The notes under the pieces were generated by a model. The model saw only the letters and a list, made by a program, of their open reading frames with translations, was not told where the DNA came from and searched no databases. DNA of 64,000 nucleotides from contig NZ_JAALLT010000003.1 in NCBI RefSeq assembly GCF_011059145.1, forward strand, positions 124,001 through 188,000. Direction: 5' to 3'. This document shows positions 63,789 to 64,000 of the stretch, piece by piece; positions within the stretch are counted from its first letter, which is position 1, and each line of letters starts with the position of its first letter. A program made the translations under genes and the position numbers. This DNA is from Halalkalibaculum roseum. Lineage in GTDB: Bacteria > Bacteroidota > Rhodothermia > Balneolales > Balneolaceae.

Positions 63789-63811
63789 TTCTCCTCATTC
63801 TATTCACAACG

Positions 63812-63840
63812 AAAGCCCTGTCATTTGACCGGGCTTTTTT
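63812..63840 (+). terminator. Rho-independent terminator after cold-shock gene
   Basis: AAAGCCC (63812-63818) and GGGCTTT (63831-63837) form a stem, with an inner GTC/GAC pair, followed by a T-run. It lies 23 bases after the stop. Confidence 0.92.
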
Positions 63841-63894
63841 TATTTCCGTAATTTCTTGCTTAACAGCTTCCATTTCAATCCAAACAACTCGATT

Positions 63895-64000
63895 TTGATT
63901 ACAAGGGCACAAAAAGAACATCTGCCGGAAATCAATGATATCTATAACCAGGCCATAAATGACGGATTGCGTACCGCCCATCTAAGTCCGATTTCTGAGC
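63895..64000 (+). CDS. GNAT family N-acetyltransferase, N-terminal fragment (runs off window)
   Basis: From the TTG at 63895 the frame reads about 35 residues, starting LITRAQKEHLPEINDIYNQA, up to the window edge. The opening resembles phosphinothricin-acetyltransferase-type GNAT proteins (an RxA---D/HLP-I--IYN pattern). A TTG at 63856 would add 13 residues. Too little is visible to predict a substrate. Confidence 0.6.
   Translation, partial: MITRAQKEHLPEINDIYNQAINDGLRTAHLSPISE

Overview
The window looks like chromosome of a Gram-negative bacterium of the Bacteroidota/Balneolota type, probably Balneolales. Four things suggest this. The F1Fo ATP synthase cluster carries a, c, b, delta, alpha and gamma but no beta or epsilon. 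A type III glutamine synthetase is present. So are DUF4290 and bactofilin-M23-AtpZ gene neighbours. Several genes start with TTG or GTG and lack an obvious Shine-Dalgarno sequence. The order-level assignment is inference. I see no phage, transposase, CRISPR array, rRNA or plasmid gene; the only RNA gene found is a tRNA-Ser(UGA).

Region 1 (1-20.3 kb) is an envelope glycan/lipid locus. It holds five glycosyltransferases, two methyltransferases, a Wzi-like outer-membrane barrel, MMPL/RND transporters, a MlaC-like lipid carrier, a TolC-like channel, a tectonin-repeat secreted protein and two DUF3047 proteins. Several families occur twice: MMPL, DUF3047, a GT2 enzyme and a two-gene cassette. The cassette pairs a small single-pass protein carrying a GEFWPFSI-PMFSQAG motif with a polytopic protein resembling HTTM/vitamin-K-carboxylase membrane domains. 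It occurs at 2422-3798 and 15796-17167 and is the best candidate here for an undescribed system.

Region 2 (20.3-28.9 kb) is a minus-strand run. In transcription order it reads: cysteine synthase/CBS-like enzyme, DUF3467, M23 peptidase, bactofilin, AtpZ, AtpI-like protein, then atpB, E, F, H, A and G, followed by tRNA-Ser and a terminator.

Region 3 (29-42.4 kb) holds the classical menaquinone pathway in two plus-strand blocks, menF-D-H-B and menA-C-E. They are separated by a minus-strand M20 amidohydrolase and glutamine synthetase III. menG (methyltransferase) and a dedicated DHNA-CoA thioesterase gene are absent from the window.

Region 4 (42.4-64 kb) is mostly housekeeping: purD, tpiA, a thioredoxin-fold lipoprotein without the CXXC motif, gatB, an agmatine-to-putrescine pair (agmatine deiminase and N-carbamoylputrescine amidase), pckA, prfA, purK-purE, an Uup-type ABC-F ATPase, a Ca2+/Na+ antiporter, an S9 peptidase, GNAT enzymes and a cold-shock protein. 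Three short-period or inverted repeats lie at gene 3' ends: a 7-bp array at 52293, a 10-bp array at 60701 and a 14-bp inverted repeat at 49358.
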